Source: Cellvibrio polysaccharolyticus (GTDB lineage: Bacteria; Pseudomonadota; Gammaproteobacteria; Pseudomonadales; Cellvibrionaceae). Taken from it: 64,000 nt of DNA. The notes below the pieces were generated by a model. The model was not told where the DNA came from and did not search any database. It worked only from the letters and a program-made list of their open reading frames with translations. Positions 7,620 through 16,206 of this stretch are shown here, one piece after another. The stretch lies in contig NZ_PRDL01000001.1 of assembly GCF_015182315.1 (NCBI RefSeq), positions 3,866,501-3,930,500 on the forward strand, in the 5' to 3' direction. The position numbers and the translations under genes were made by a program. The first letter of the stretch is position 1; every line of letters begins with the position of its first letter.

Positions 7620-9350
7620 ATGCGTTTTAAAAAATGGCAACGCTACGCCCCGCTTTACGCCGCCCTGCTCGGCACACTCGCCGGTTGCAGCGATAGGGTG
7701 GAAGAAGCAACGGTATCTTCCGCCGCCAGCAAAGATGCCGTCGCACATTTTTCGTGGTTTGAATATCAGGGCCGCGACCCGGTGTTTGATGCGCCGCTGT
7801 CTGACGATGAATTTCAAAATCCGATTCTGGCCGGGTTTTACCCCGACCCCAGCATTACCCGCGCCGGTGATTATTACTACCTCGCCAATTCCTCTTTTGC
7901 GTTCTCTCCCGGCGTGCCGATTTTTCGCAGCACCGACATGGTGAATTGGGAATCGCTCGGCCATGCGCTGACCAGCCCGGCACAACTGCCCCTGGCAGAG
8001 CAGCAAACCTCACGTGGTATTTATGCACCCACCATTCGCCACCACGACGGCGTGTTCTATTTGATTACTACTCTGGTGGATATTCGCGGCAATTTCATCG
8101 TGACCGCCACCGACCCGGCTGGCCCCTGGTCAGAACCGGTTCTGCTGCCGGAAATTGGCGGCATTGACCCTGACATCTTTTTTGACGATGACGGCCGCGT
8201 TTACATTACGCACCACCACGACCCGGCAGGCGGTTCGCAATACGAGGGCCATAAGGCTATCTGGTTATGGGAATACGATCTGGCTAATAACAAGGTGATT
8301 GCCGATTCCGGCCGCATGGTGGTGGACGGCGGCGCTGATCCGTCAAGCAAACCCGTCTGGATTGAAGCACCGCATATTTTCAAAAAAGATGGCTGGTATT
8401 ATCTGACCTGCGCCGAAGGTGGCACCGAATACAATCACTCGCAAGTTATTTTCCGCACCCGCAATTTGGCCGAACCTTTTGTGCCATTTGCAGGCAACCC
8501 CATTCTCACCCAGCGCGACCTGAACAGAGAAAGGCCCAACCCGATTACCAACACAGGCCATGCCGATTTTATCGAAACACCCAATGGCGAATGGTGGGCG
8601 GTGTTTCTCGCATCACGCTCGTATAACGGCAGCCTGTTTAACACTGGCCGCGAAACTTTTTTGCTGCCGGTACGCTGGGAAGATGGCTGGCCGATAATTC
8701 TTGACCCGCAAACCGAAGTCGCCTGGCGGCCGAAGAAACCGGCCGGCCTGAAACCCATGCCAGCCAGCGAACCTTTTACCGGCAACTTCACCTGGCGCGA
8801 TGCGTTTAGCGGCGATGCGCTGCAACACCACTGGAACCAGCTGCGTCAGCCGGATCACAGCTGGTACACCCTTGGCGGAGAAAAAGGCGGCATCACCCTC
8901 AACGTTCGCCCCGCGTCTCTCGCAGAGTTAACCCAGGTGTCGTTTATTGGCCGCCGTCAGCAGCACATGCATTTCAGCAGCAGCACTGAAGTTACCGCAC
9001 CGGAAAACCACGCGGTTATTGCCGGCCTCACGGTATTCCAAAATGAGAAACACCATTTCTTTGCCGGCGTCAGCCAGGCGTCTGGCAAATACGAGCTGGT
9101 ACTGGAGCAGGCCAACAACAGTGAGCCACAGGTGATACAACGCTTGCCGCTGGAAAAACTCACCGCCGGCCAACCGCTAATTATTGGTAGCGAAGGCAAT
9201 GCCGGGTTGATCAGCTTTTATTATCAGCTGCCCGGCGAAGCCAAAGTTATGATTGCCGAGGGGCTGGACGCCAGTATGCTAAGCAGTGAAATTGCCGGTG
9301 GTTTTATCGGCACACACATAGGTTTACATGCGAGAATTAACCGTCACTGA
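7620..9350 (+). CDS. GH43 beta-xylosidase/arabinofuranosidase lipoprotein
   Basis: Secreted glycosidase acting on xylo-oligosaccharides or arabinoxylan side chains. The 576 residues begin with a lipoprotein signal whose lipobox LAGC places Cys23 at the mature end. The five-bladed propeller (about 60-370) keeps the GH43 catalytic triad: the base in YPDPS (D76), the pKa modulator in GGIDPDIFFDDDG (D183) and the acid in WIEAPHIFK (E249). The last 200 residues look like the beta-sandwich domain common in GH43 beta-xylosidases. A good ribosome site (AAGGAAG) supports the start. It is first in a run of glucuronoxylan genes. Exact specificity cannot be read from sequence. Confidence 0.9.
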   Translation: MRFKKWQRYAPLYAALLGTLAGCSDRVEEATVSSAASKDAVAHFSWFEYQGRDPVFDAPLSDDEFQNPILAGFYPDPSITRAGDYYYLANSSFAFSPGVPIFRSTDMVNWESLGHALTSPAQLPLAEQQTSRGIYAPTIRHHDGVFYLITTLVDIRGNFIVTATDPAGPWSEPVLLPEIGGIDPDIFFDDDGRVYITHHHDPAGGSQYEGHKAIWLWEYDLANNKVIADSGRMVVDGGADPSSKPVWIEAPHIFKKDGWYYLTCAEGGTEYNHSQVIFRTRNLAEPFVPFAGNPILTQRDLNRERPNPITNTGHADFIETPNGEWWAVFLASRSYNGSLFNTGRETFLLPVRWEDGWPIILDPQTEVAWRPKKPAGLKPMPASEPFTGNFTWRDAFSGDALQHHWNQLRQPDHSWYTLGGEKGGITLNVRPASLAELTQVSFIGRRQQHMHFSSSTEVTAPENHAVIAGLTVFQNEKHHFFAGVSQASGKYELVLEQANNSEPQVIQRLPLEKLTAGQPLIIGSEGNAGLISFYYQLPGEAKVMIAEGLDASMLSSEIAGGFIGTHIGLHARINRH

Positions 9351-9357
9351 TGCCACT

Positions 9358-9386
9358 AAAAAGCGGCAGCGGGACTGCCACTTTTT
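9358..9386 (+). terminator. Hairpin with T-run between GH43 and GH115 genes
   Basis: AAAAAG-C-GGCAG, a CGGGA loop, then CTGCC-A-CTTTTT: a symmetrical stem ending in T, starting 7 bp past the GH43 stop. It could be a terminator or an attenuator within the cluster. Confidence 0.65.
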
Positions 9387-9429
9387 GCCCATTAAACCCG
9401 ACCCTTGTTATCTGCCAGGATTGTTTGCC

Positions 9430-12321
9430 ATGAATTGCTTGCACAGAAATACAACGGGAGCTTTATGCCTTGCGCTTGCAACGCTGCTTCTGCTTGTAAC
9501 TGCCCTGCCCGTTTTCGCGCTGGGAGATCCTTCCTATATCGAAACCCGTTTTAAAAAAGGCAGCCTGCCAATTGTTGGTGACAAATCCAATGCAACGCTC
9601 TACGTGGATACGCAGGATTTTTCCGGCGTACAAAAAACCGTAGCGCTGTTACAGGAAGATATTTTCAAGGTGACCGAAACCCGCCTGTCGCTGGTGCACT
9701 CGCTTAACAACCTTGGCAAAACCGCGGTGATCATCGGCACCATTGGCCAGAGCGAATTGATTGATGCGCTGATTGAACGAGGCAAGATTGATGTTTCCGC
9801 CATCGAAAATGCCTGGGATGGTTACCACATTGAACTGGTCAACAAGCCTTTTCCGGGTATGACCCAGGCACTGGTAATCGCCGGCAGCAACAAACGGGGC
9901 ACCATGTATGGCACCTTTGACCTGTCAGAAAAAATAGGCGTATCGCCCTGGCATTGGTGGGCGGACGTGCCGGTAAAACGCAAGCAACGGGTATACGCCG
10001 TGCGTAACACCCGCGTTCAGGATGCCCCGGTCGTGAAATACCGCGGCATTTTTTTGAATGATGAAGCCCCGGCATTAACCGGTTGGGTAAAAGAAAACTA
10101 CGGTGATTACAACAGCCAGTTTTACGAAAAAGTGTTTGAATTGTTACTGCGTTTAAAAGCCAACTTTCTCTGGCCGGCGATGTGGAACAATGCCTTCAAT
10201 GATGACGACCCGAAAAATATGGTGCTCGCCGACGAGATGGGCATTGTGATGAGCACCTCGCACCATGAACCCATGATGCGAGCCGACAAAGAATGGAATC
10301 GCTATGGCGAAGGCGATTGGGAATATTCCACCAACGCACAAAACCTCTACAAATTCTGGGAAGACGGCGCAAAGCGCAACAAGCCCTACGAAAGCGTATT
10401 CACCCTCGGCATGCGCGGTCAGGAAGACACGCCGATGAGCGAAGGCGAAAACATCGGTTTACTGGAACGCATCGTGCGCGACCAGCGCAAAATTATTGGT
10501 AACGTTTTCGGTGAAGACAAGGTTAGCGAAGTACCTCAGGTCTGGGCGCTTTATAAAGAAGTACAAGGTTTTTATGAACGCGGCATGCGCGTACCCGACG
10601 ATGTCATTTTGCTGTGGTGTGATGACAACTGGGGCAATATCCGCCGCCTGCCAACCCCGGAAGAACGCAAACGCAGTGGCGGTGCCGGTGTTTACTACCA
10701 CTTTGACTATGTCGGCGGGCCGCGCTCTTACCGCTGGATCAACAGCACACCGCTGGCAAAAATTCAGGAGCAGATGCACCTCGCTTACACCTGGGACGCC
10801 AATCAAATCTGGGTGGTCAATGTGGGCGATTTAAAACCGATGGAGATCCCCACCGAGTTTTTCCTGCGCATGGCATGGAACCCGGAACGTTGGGACAAAG
10901 ACTCGATTGAAGAATTCGGCCGCCTTTGGGCAACCCGCGAATTCGGTGCTGCCCATGCCGAAGAAATTGAAGACCTGATCAGTGGCTACACCCGTCACAA
11001 TGGTCGCCGCAAACCGGAACTGCAGGAGCCAGGCACTTACAGCCAACTGCATTACCGCGAAGCCGAGCGTATTACCGCCGAGATGAAAGACCTCACCGCA
11101 CGCGCAGAAGCGCTGTATGAAAAAATCCCCGAGCGCCGTAAAGATGCGTTTTTCCAACTGGTGTTACACCCGGTAAAAGCCAGTACCATCGTTACTGAAC
11201 TTTATGATGTAGTTGCCAAAAACCGCCTCTACGCCAACCAGGGACGCGCCACCGCCAATCACTATGCCGAGCGCGCCCGTGAGCTGTTTGCTGCCGATGC
11301 CGCGCTGGAAAAGCAGTACCACACCGAGCTGAGCAACGGCAAATGGAACCATTTCATGTCGCAAAGCCATATTGGCTACACCCACTGGAACAACCCGCCA
11401 ACCAACATTATGCCCATGCTCTATGACTACCAGCCGGCAGACGTTGCCGACATGGGCATTGCGGTAGAAGGCACCGCTCAGGCATGGCCGGTCGCAGGCC
11501 AATACCGGCTGGATGAGTTCAGCCCTTACGGTCAGGTGAGCCGACGCATCGAAATTTTCAATAAAGGTACACAACCTTTCAATTTTTTAGCCAAAGTGAA
11601 CCAGCCGTGGATTATAATCTCCAATACTAGTGGACAAGTTAAAGATGTAGAATCGCTGAATGTGTCGATTGACTGGGACAAAGCCCCAACCGGCAAGTCG
11701 TCAGGAACGATTCACATTACCGGTGCAAGCTGGGGCGGCGCGAACATTCAGGTGGCTACCTTCAAGCCGGATGACAAGCAAACCCGTCGCATGCGTGGCT
11801 TTGTCGAGGCGGATGGTTATGTTGCCATCGAAGCAGAAAACTATACGGATATAAAAGCGGCTCATGGTTTTGAGTGGCAGCGACTGGAACAACATGGCCG
11901 CACCCTGTCTTCCATGTCGGTGTTTCCGATAACAGACTACAGCTTCGGTAATCCGGAAAAAGCGCCCTATCTGGAATATGACGTGCACTTTTTTAATACC
12001 GGCGAGTTTACCGTTGAAGCCTTGTTTGCACCCGGCTTGCCGGTTATGCCGGAGCGCGGCTTGCGCTACGCCATTGGCTTCGGCAAGGACACGCCACAAG
12101 TGGTCGATATTGTTGCCGACATGAGTGATGCCGCCTGGGCCGAAGCGGTTACCAGCGGTGTCCGCACCTCGCGCAGCACTCACCGCATCAATAAAGCGGG
12201 GCTGCAAAAGCTGCGCATTTATATGGTGGACCCGGGTGTGACGCTGCAAAAACTGGTGATCAATACCGGTGGTTTAAAGCCTTCCTATCTGGGGCCGCAG
12301 CAAAGTTTGAAAATAGAGTAA
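9430..12321 (+). CDS. GH115 xylan alpha-1,2-glucuronidase
   Basis: Removes (4-O-methyl-)glucuronic acid side chains from glucuronoxylan; GH115 enzymes can act on internal decorations of polymeric xylan. The protein has 963 residues with an N-terminal signal peptide (hydrophobic LALATLLLLVTALPVFA). Family hallmarks follow: KYRGIFLNDEAPALTGW, LLRLKANFLWPAMW, MGIVMSTSHHEPMMR, LLWCDDNWGNIRRLP and YHFDYVGGPRSYRWI. A C-terminal beta-sandwich completes the family layout. The frame is open from 9328, but that start overlaps the GH43 end and lacks a signal peptide, so 9430 is chosen. It is followed by manD, which handles glucuronate downstream. Confidence 0.93.
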   Translation: MNCLHRNTTGALCLALATLLLLVTALPVFALGDPSYIETRFKKGSLPIVGDKSNATLYVDTQDFSGVQKTVALLQEDIFKVTETRLSLVHSLNNLGKTAVIIGTIGQSELIDALIERGKIDVSAIENAWDGYHIELVNKPFPGMTQALVIAGSNKRGTMYGTFDLSEKIGVSPWHWWADVPVKRKQRVYAVRNTRVQDAPVVKYRGIFLNDEAPALTGWVKENYGDYNSQFYEKVFELLLRLKANFLWPAMWNNAFNDDDPKNMVLADEMGIVMSTSHHEPMMRADKEWNRYGEGDWEYSTNAQNLYKFWEDGAKRNKPYESVFTLGMRGQEDTPMSEGENIGLLERIVRDQRKIIGNVFGEDKVSEVPQVWALYKEVQGFYERGMRVPDDVILLWCDDNWGNIRRLPTPEERKRSGGAGVYYHFDYVGGPRSYRWINSTPLAKIQEQMHLAYTWDANQIWVVNVGDLKPMEIPTEFFLRMAWNPERWDKDSIEEFGRLWATREFGAAHAEEIEDLISGYTRHNGRRKPELQEPGTYSQLHYREAERITAEMKDLTARAEALYEKIPERRKDAFFQLVLHPVKASTIVTELYDVVAKNRLYANQGRATANHYAERARELFAADAALEKQYHTELSNGKWNHFMSQSHIGYTHWNNPPTNIMPMLYDYQPADVADMGIAVEGTAQAWPVAGQYRLDEFSPYGQVSRRIEIFNKGTQPFNFLAKVNQPWIIISNTSGQVKDVESLNVSIDWDKAPTGKSSGTIHITGASWGGANIQVATFKPDDKQTRRMRGFVEADGYVAIEAENYTDIKAAHGFEWQRLEQHGRTLSSMSVFPITDYSFGNPEKAPYLEYDVHFFNTGEFTVEALFAPGLPVMPERGLRYAIGFGKDTPQVVDIVADMSDAAWAEAVTSGVRTSRSTHRINKAGLQKLRIYMVDPGVTLQKLVINTGGLKPSYLGPQQSLKIE

Positions 12322-12332
12322 CGTCAGCGCAA

Positions 12333-12377
12333 ACGGGCTTTGCCGCTGGCTGGTTATAGCACGGCGGCAAAGCCCGT
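12333..12377. other. Perfect 14-bp inverted repeat between GH115 and manD
   Basis: ACGGGCTTTGCCGC pairs perfectly with GCGGCAAAGCCCGT across a 17-nt loop. There is only a weak T stretch after it, so it may stabilise the upstream mRNA or terminate part of transcription instead of ending the operon. Confidence 0.7.
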
Positions 12378-12400
12378 CTTCTGATCAGTGAGTAGTGTGA

Positions 12401-13609
12401 ATGAAAATTATTGATGCGCGTGTCATTGTTTCCTGCCCCGGCAGAAATTTTGTCACCCTGAAAATTGTAACCGACCAGGGCATTTACGGTATTGGTGATG
12501 CCACCCTCAACGGTCGTGAAAAAGCGGTTGTTTCTTACCTTGAAGATTATCTGATCCCGGTGCTGATTGGCCGCGACCCGCAACGTATTGAAGACATCTG
12601 GCAGTACATCTACCGTGGCGCTTACTGGCGTCGCGGCCCCATCGGCATGACTGCGCTGGCAGCCATTGATGTTGCCCTGTGGGACATCAAAGCCAAAGCC
12701 GCCAATATGCCGCTGTATCAATTGCTCGGTGGCCGCAGCCGCGATCGTATTTTGTCCTATACCCACGCCAACGGGCGCGACCTGGATTCCACCCTGGAAG
12801 CCGTGCGCAAAGCCAAAGAGCAAGGTTATAAAGCCATTCGTGTGCAATGTGGTATTCCTGGCATTGCCAAAACCTACGGCGTTGCCAAAGGCGATCACAA
12901 CTACGAACCCGCCGATGCCGACTTGCCGTCTGAAGAAAGCTGGTCAACTGAAAAATACTTGAACTACATTCCGGAAGTGTTTGCTGCAGTGCGTAAAGAG
13001 TTCGGCAGTGAATTGCATTTGCTGCACGACGTACACCACCGCCTTACGCCCATTGAAGCCGCGCGGCTGGGTAAAGACCTTGAACCCTTCCGGTTATTCT
13101 GGATGGAAGATGCGGTACCGGCGGAAAACCAGGAAGCATTCAAACTCATTCGCCAGCACACCACCACGCCACTGGCGGTGGGTGAAGTGTTCAACAGCAT
13201 TCACGATTGCCGCGAACTGATTCAGAACCAGTGGATTGACTACATTCGCTCCACCATTGTTCACGCCGGTGGCATTACCCATGTACGCCGCATTGCCGAT
13301 TTTGCCGCGCTCTACCATGTGCGCACCGGCTTCCACGGCGCTACTGATTTGTCACCAGTGTGCATGGGCGCAGCACTGCATTTTGATTACTGGGTGCCCA
13401 ACTTCGGTATTCAGGAACACATGCCGCACAGCCCGCAAATGGAAGAAATTTTTACTCGCGCCTACCGCTTTGAAGATGGTCATTTCACCCCGGGCGAAAC
13501 ACCCGGCCATGGTGTGGATATCAATGAAGAGCTGGCCAAAAAATACCCCTACAAGCGCGCCAGCTTGCCGGTTAACCGCCTCGAAGATGGCACACTTTGG
13601 CATTGGTAA
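12401..13609 (+). CDS. manD: D-mannonate dehydratase, enolase superfamily (ManD type)
   Basis: Dehydrates D-mannonate to 2-keto-3-deoxy-D-gluconate, the step that follows reduction of fructuronate in glucuronate catabolism; cytoplasmic. The 402-residue protein has the enolase capping domain and barrel. Counting codons puts the Mg ligands at D210, E236 and E262, and other catalytic positions at H212, H312 and E339, the same numbering as characterised ManD enzymes. RspA-like relatives of low activity also exist, so dehydratase activity is likely but inferred. Its place after the GH115 glucuronidase couples release of glucuronate to its breakdown. The uxaC and uxuB partners are not in this window. 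Confidence 0.9.
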   Translation: MKIIDARVIVSCPGRNFVTLKIVTDQGIYGIGDATLNGREKAVVSYLEDYLIPVLIGRDPQRIEDIWQYIYRGAYWRRGPIGMTALAAIDVALWDIKAKAANMPLYQLLGGRSRDRILSYTHANGRDLDSTLEAVRKAKEQGYKAIRVQCGIPGIAKTYGVAKGDHNYEPADADLPSEESWSTEKYLNYIPEVFAAVRKEFGSELHLLHDVHHRLTPIEAARLGKDLEPFRLFWMEDAVPAENQEAFKLIRQHTTTPLAVGEVFNSIHDCRELIQNQWIDYIRSTIVHAGGITHVRRIADFAALYHVRTGFHGATDLSPVCMGAALHFDYWVPNFGIQEHMPHSPQMEEIFTRAYRFEDGHFTPGETPGHGVDINEELAKKYPYKRASLPVNRLEDGTLWHW

Positions 13610-13632
13610 TCTAACGCCAAAGGCATAACGCA

Positions 13633-13680
13633 CAGGCAACAGAAAATTCTTCCCGGAATAGTCTGTTGCCTGTTTTATTT
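13633..13680 (+). terminator. Rho-independent terminator after manD
   Basis: CAGGCAACAG and CTGTTGCCTG form a perfect 10-bp stem around a 20-nt loop, followed by TTTTATTTT. It lies 23 bp after the manD stop. Confidence 0.85.
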
Positions 13681-13714
13681 TCGGGCTTTTAATAATAAAT
13701 AACAGGAGCTAACC

Positions 13715-14812
13715 ATGCACCGCCCTCTTTCTTTATTACTAGGTTTTACCGCATCGGCTTTATTGTTGAGTGGTTGTGACAACACCGACAAAGCGCAACA
13801 AACATCGATTGCGCCCACTCACAGCAGCCAATCTTCCAGCGAACCACAATACGCGCATGAACCGCTGGTCACACACATTTACACCGCCGACCCTTCTGCG
13901 CACGTTTTTAATGGCCGAATTTATATTTACCCGTCGCACGATATAGAAAGTGATATTGCCCCCAACGCCGAGGGTGATCATTTTGCCATGCGCGATTACC
14001 GGGTATTGTCTATGGATAAGCCGGGCGGTGAAGTGACCGAGTACGGTGTAGCGCTGGATCTTGATGATGTACCCTGGGCAAGCCGACAAATGTGGGCACC
14101 GGATGCAGCCGAAAAAGACGGCCGTTTTTATCTTTATTTCCCGGTAAAAGACCAGCAGGGAATTTTTCGCATTGGTGTCGCCGCTGCTGAAAAACCCGAG
14201 GGCCCGTTTACCAATCCACTGCTGATTGAAGGCTCCTACTCCATGGACCCGGCGGTCTATAAAGACGACGACAATCAATATTATTTATACGTTGGCGGTA
14301 TTTCCGGCGGACAATTACAGCGTTGGACACAAGGCAATTTCTCGGACACAGATCAATACCCGGCTGACCATGAACCGGCGTTGATGCCGAAAATTGCGCG
14401 GCTGAATGACGATATGGTGTCTATCGCCGAGCCGTTAATGGATGTTCAATTACTGGACGAAAATGGCAAGCCTTTATTGGCTGGCGATAATGACCGTCGT
14501 TTCTTTGAGGCGGTTTGGGTTCACAAACATAACGGCACTTATTATTTTTCCTGGTCCACCGGCGACACGCATAAAATTGTTTATGCCACCGGCGACAATC
14601 CTTATGGGCCGTTTACTTATCAGGGCGTAGTACTGGAGCCGGTAACCGGCTGGACCAATCACCATTCCATTACCCGCTTCGAGGACAAGTGGTATTTGTT
14701 TTACCACGATAGCTCGTTGTCCGGCGGGCAGACCCATTTGCGCAGTGTGAAAATGACCGAACTGATTCACCGCGAAGATGGTTCTATTGAAACGATTAGT
14801 GCTTTTAAATAG
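13715..14812 (+). CDS. GH43 family lipoprotein (subfamily 1-like)
   Basis: Predicted surface or periplasmic beta-xylosidase/arabinofuranosidase of 365 residues, a single five-bladed propeller without the extra beta-sandwich of the first GH43. The signal ends in the lipobox LLSGC (Cys21) and a Ser-rich stretch follows. Catalytic positions are visible in YTADPSAHVFNGRIYIYPSH (base), SMDPAVYKDDD (modulator) and FFEAVWVHKHNGTYYF (acid). The DPSAHVFNG form suggests GH43 subfamily 1. A strong AGGAG precedes the ATG. It has its own upstream terminator, so may be transcribed separately from manD. Confidence 0.88.
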   Translation: MHRPLSLLLGFTASALLLSGCDNTDKAQQTSIAPTHSSQSSSEPQYAHEPLVTHIYTADPSAHVFNGRIYIYPSHDIESDIAPNAEGDHFAMRDYRVLSMDKPGGEVTEYGVALDLDDVPWASRQMWAPDAAEKDGRFYLYFPVKDQQGIFRIGVAAAEKPEGPFTNPLLIEGSYSMDPAVYKDDDNQYYLYVGGISGGQLQRWTQGNFSDTDQYPADHEPALMPKIARLNDDMVSIAEPLMDVQLLDENGKPLLAGDNDRRFFEAVWVHKHNGTYYFSWSTGDTHKIVYATGDNPYGPFTYQGVVLEPVTGWTNHHSITRFEDKWYLFYHDSSLSGGQTHLRSVKMTELIHREDGSIETISAFK

Positions 14813-14908
14813 CTGCTGAAAAAGCAAAAAAATCCTGCCATCCCTACCCTCTCGGAGGAGAGGAGAAATGAAAATTTATTTGGATAGGAGCGCAAGTGCC
14901 ATCTGTCC

Positions 14909-15087
14909 GTTTGTCGTTAGGGGACTTTGCTCCAAAAACACATGACAAATTGGCAGGATCGCCAATTTGCACAGCGAAGCTGCCCGCAGGGTGAGTCACA
15001 TGGATGTGACGAATGCATCCATCCATGGAGCTCCGACGGGTCATCCCTGACCCGACGGTTTTGGAACAAAGTCCCCTAACGACAAAC
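14909..15087 (-). repeat. Inverted-repeat element, copy B (179 bp, reversed)
   Basis: Outer 29-nt arms (14909-14937 and 15059-15087) pair with one mismatch; they begin GTTTGTCGTTAGGGGAC and end with the complement. On the minus strand the inner hairpin (15033-15058) is CCGTCGGGTCA/TGACCCGTCGG, so the A-T pair of copy A has become G-C and pairing is kept. An additional hairpin, CAAATTGGC/GCCAATTTG, is present in the middle. It fills most of the 420-bp gap between the second GH43 gene and the small secreted protein gene; I see no gene in that gap. Confidence 0.85.
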
Positions 15088-15232
15088 TCACATCCTGCCG
15101 AACCTGGGCAATCCAAAGACCGGGACTCACAGGTCGCTATTTCTGTGTAAAGCTGTAGCTCCCAGTTGCCATTCATCTTGCCAAACGATATCGTTGAAAG
15201 TCTCTGTATAACAATAATGCTCGGAGATTTTT

Positions 15233-15871
15233 ATGCGTAAATCTGTGTTTTCCAAATGGTATTCCCTGGTATTTTTCGGGCTGGCAATGGCTTCGCAAGC
15301 CAGCGCCAATGATCAGGTTAACCCTGCTCACGTTTATCTATTAAATGGCAAACCGGTCAGCGGTTGGTCATTAACCCTCGGCGATGCGGCCAACTGGTCG
15401 GTGCCGGTGAACAATCAGCAAGGCCAGTCCGAAGGCAAGAAAGTGCTGGCCACCCAGGTCGACTTTAATGAACAGCACAAAGCACTGTCGCTAAGCTGGG
15501 ATGGTCGCAAGAAGGAATACGGCAGTGTTGGTATTTTCGGTGCGCCGATTGATCTCGCCGCTTACAAAGACGCCGCATCACTGGTGCTGGATATTCGTGT
15601 TGACAGAAAGCCGGACAAAGCCGTTTCCATCGGAATGGATTGCGGTTACCCCTGTCAGGGAAAATTGAACATTCAGCGCATGTTGCAAAAAGCCCCGGCC
15701 AAACAGTGGTTCAGTTTACCGATTCCTCTTAACTGTATTAAGGGCGATAACTTTGATTTATCAAAAATCAATGCGCCTCTTACCTTGGGAACCGATGGCC
15801 GCCTGGAAATATCCATCCTGAATGTTCGGCTTGAAAAATTGCAGGAAGGTGAAGAAAGCTGTAAGGAATAA
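15233..15871 (+). CDS. Secreted beta-sandwich protein resembling an ExoP-type galactose-binding-like domain
   Basis: A 212-residue protein with a signal peptide (cleavage probably after ASQASA). After it comes one domain with the pattern NWSVPVNNQQGQS, ALSLSWDGRKKE, VGIFGAPIDL, ASLVLDIRVDRKP and WFSLPIPLNCIKG. This resembles the C-terminal galactose-binding-like domain of GH3 exo-glucanases such as ExoP, but here it stands alone without any catalytic module. Four cysteines may form disulfides. It may bind glycans at the end of the xylan cluster, but this is a recollection-based match and the function is unknown. It is bracketed by inverted-repeat copies B and C. Confidence 0.6.
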   Translation: MRKSVFSKWYSLVFFGLAMASQASANDQVNPAHVYLLNGKPVSGWSLTLGDAANWSVPVNNQQGQSEGKKVLATQVDFNEQHKALSLSWDGRKKEYGSVGIFGAPIDLAAYKDAASLVLDIRVDRKPDKAVSIGMDCGYPCQGKLNIQRMLQKAPAKQWFSLPIPLNCIKGDNFDLSKINAPLTLGTDGRLEISILNVRLEKLQEGEESCKE

Positions 15872-15890
15872 GAAATACGGTGGGAGGCGG

Positions 15891-16138
15891 GTTTGGCATC
15901 AGAACTTTTGTTGCAAAACCGTCGAGTCAGGGACGACCGCCATGGAGGGCGGAAGTTAGAGCAACGCAGTTGGCGCAACACAGGAGCAGTTGCCGTTGAC
16001 TCGCCGGAGCCATATGGGTGGAGTGCGCAATAAGCAAAACATGTTTTGCGCGCGCGGAACGCCAATCCTTTATGAGGATTGGCTGGCTCCGTTTGCGGAT
16101 GCTCATGCGTTTTTGGAACAAAAGTTCTGATGACAAGC
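15891..16138 (+). repeat. Inverted-repeat element, copy C (248 bp)
   Basis: Outer 28-nt arms (15891-15918 and 16111-16138) pair at 25 of 28 positions around CATCAGAACTTTTGTT. The inner hairpin arms CCGTCGAGTCA (15919-15929) and TGACTCGCCGG (15997-16007) are present but pushed apart by about 67 nt of extra sequence. The tail CATGCGTTTTTGG before the right arm matches copies A and B. It occupies the 335-bp gap between two convergent genes, and nothing else is apparent in that gap. Confidence 0.82.
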
Positions 16139-16206
16139 GGACTGGGCGTACCAACCGCTGAGCCCGAAATAGCACGCTATTTTTTAATTAACTGACGACG
16201 CTGCCA

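Noticed and set aside
9328..9429. Extended N-terminus of the GH115 protein
   Set aside because: The extension overlaps the GH43 end and the hairpin; the ATG at 9430 opens directly into a signal peptide.
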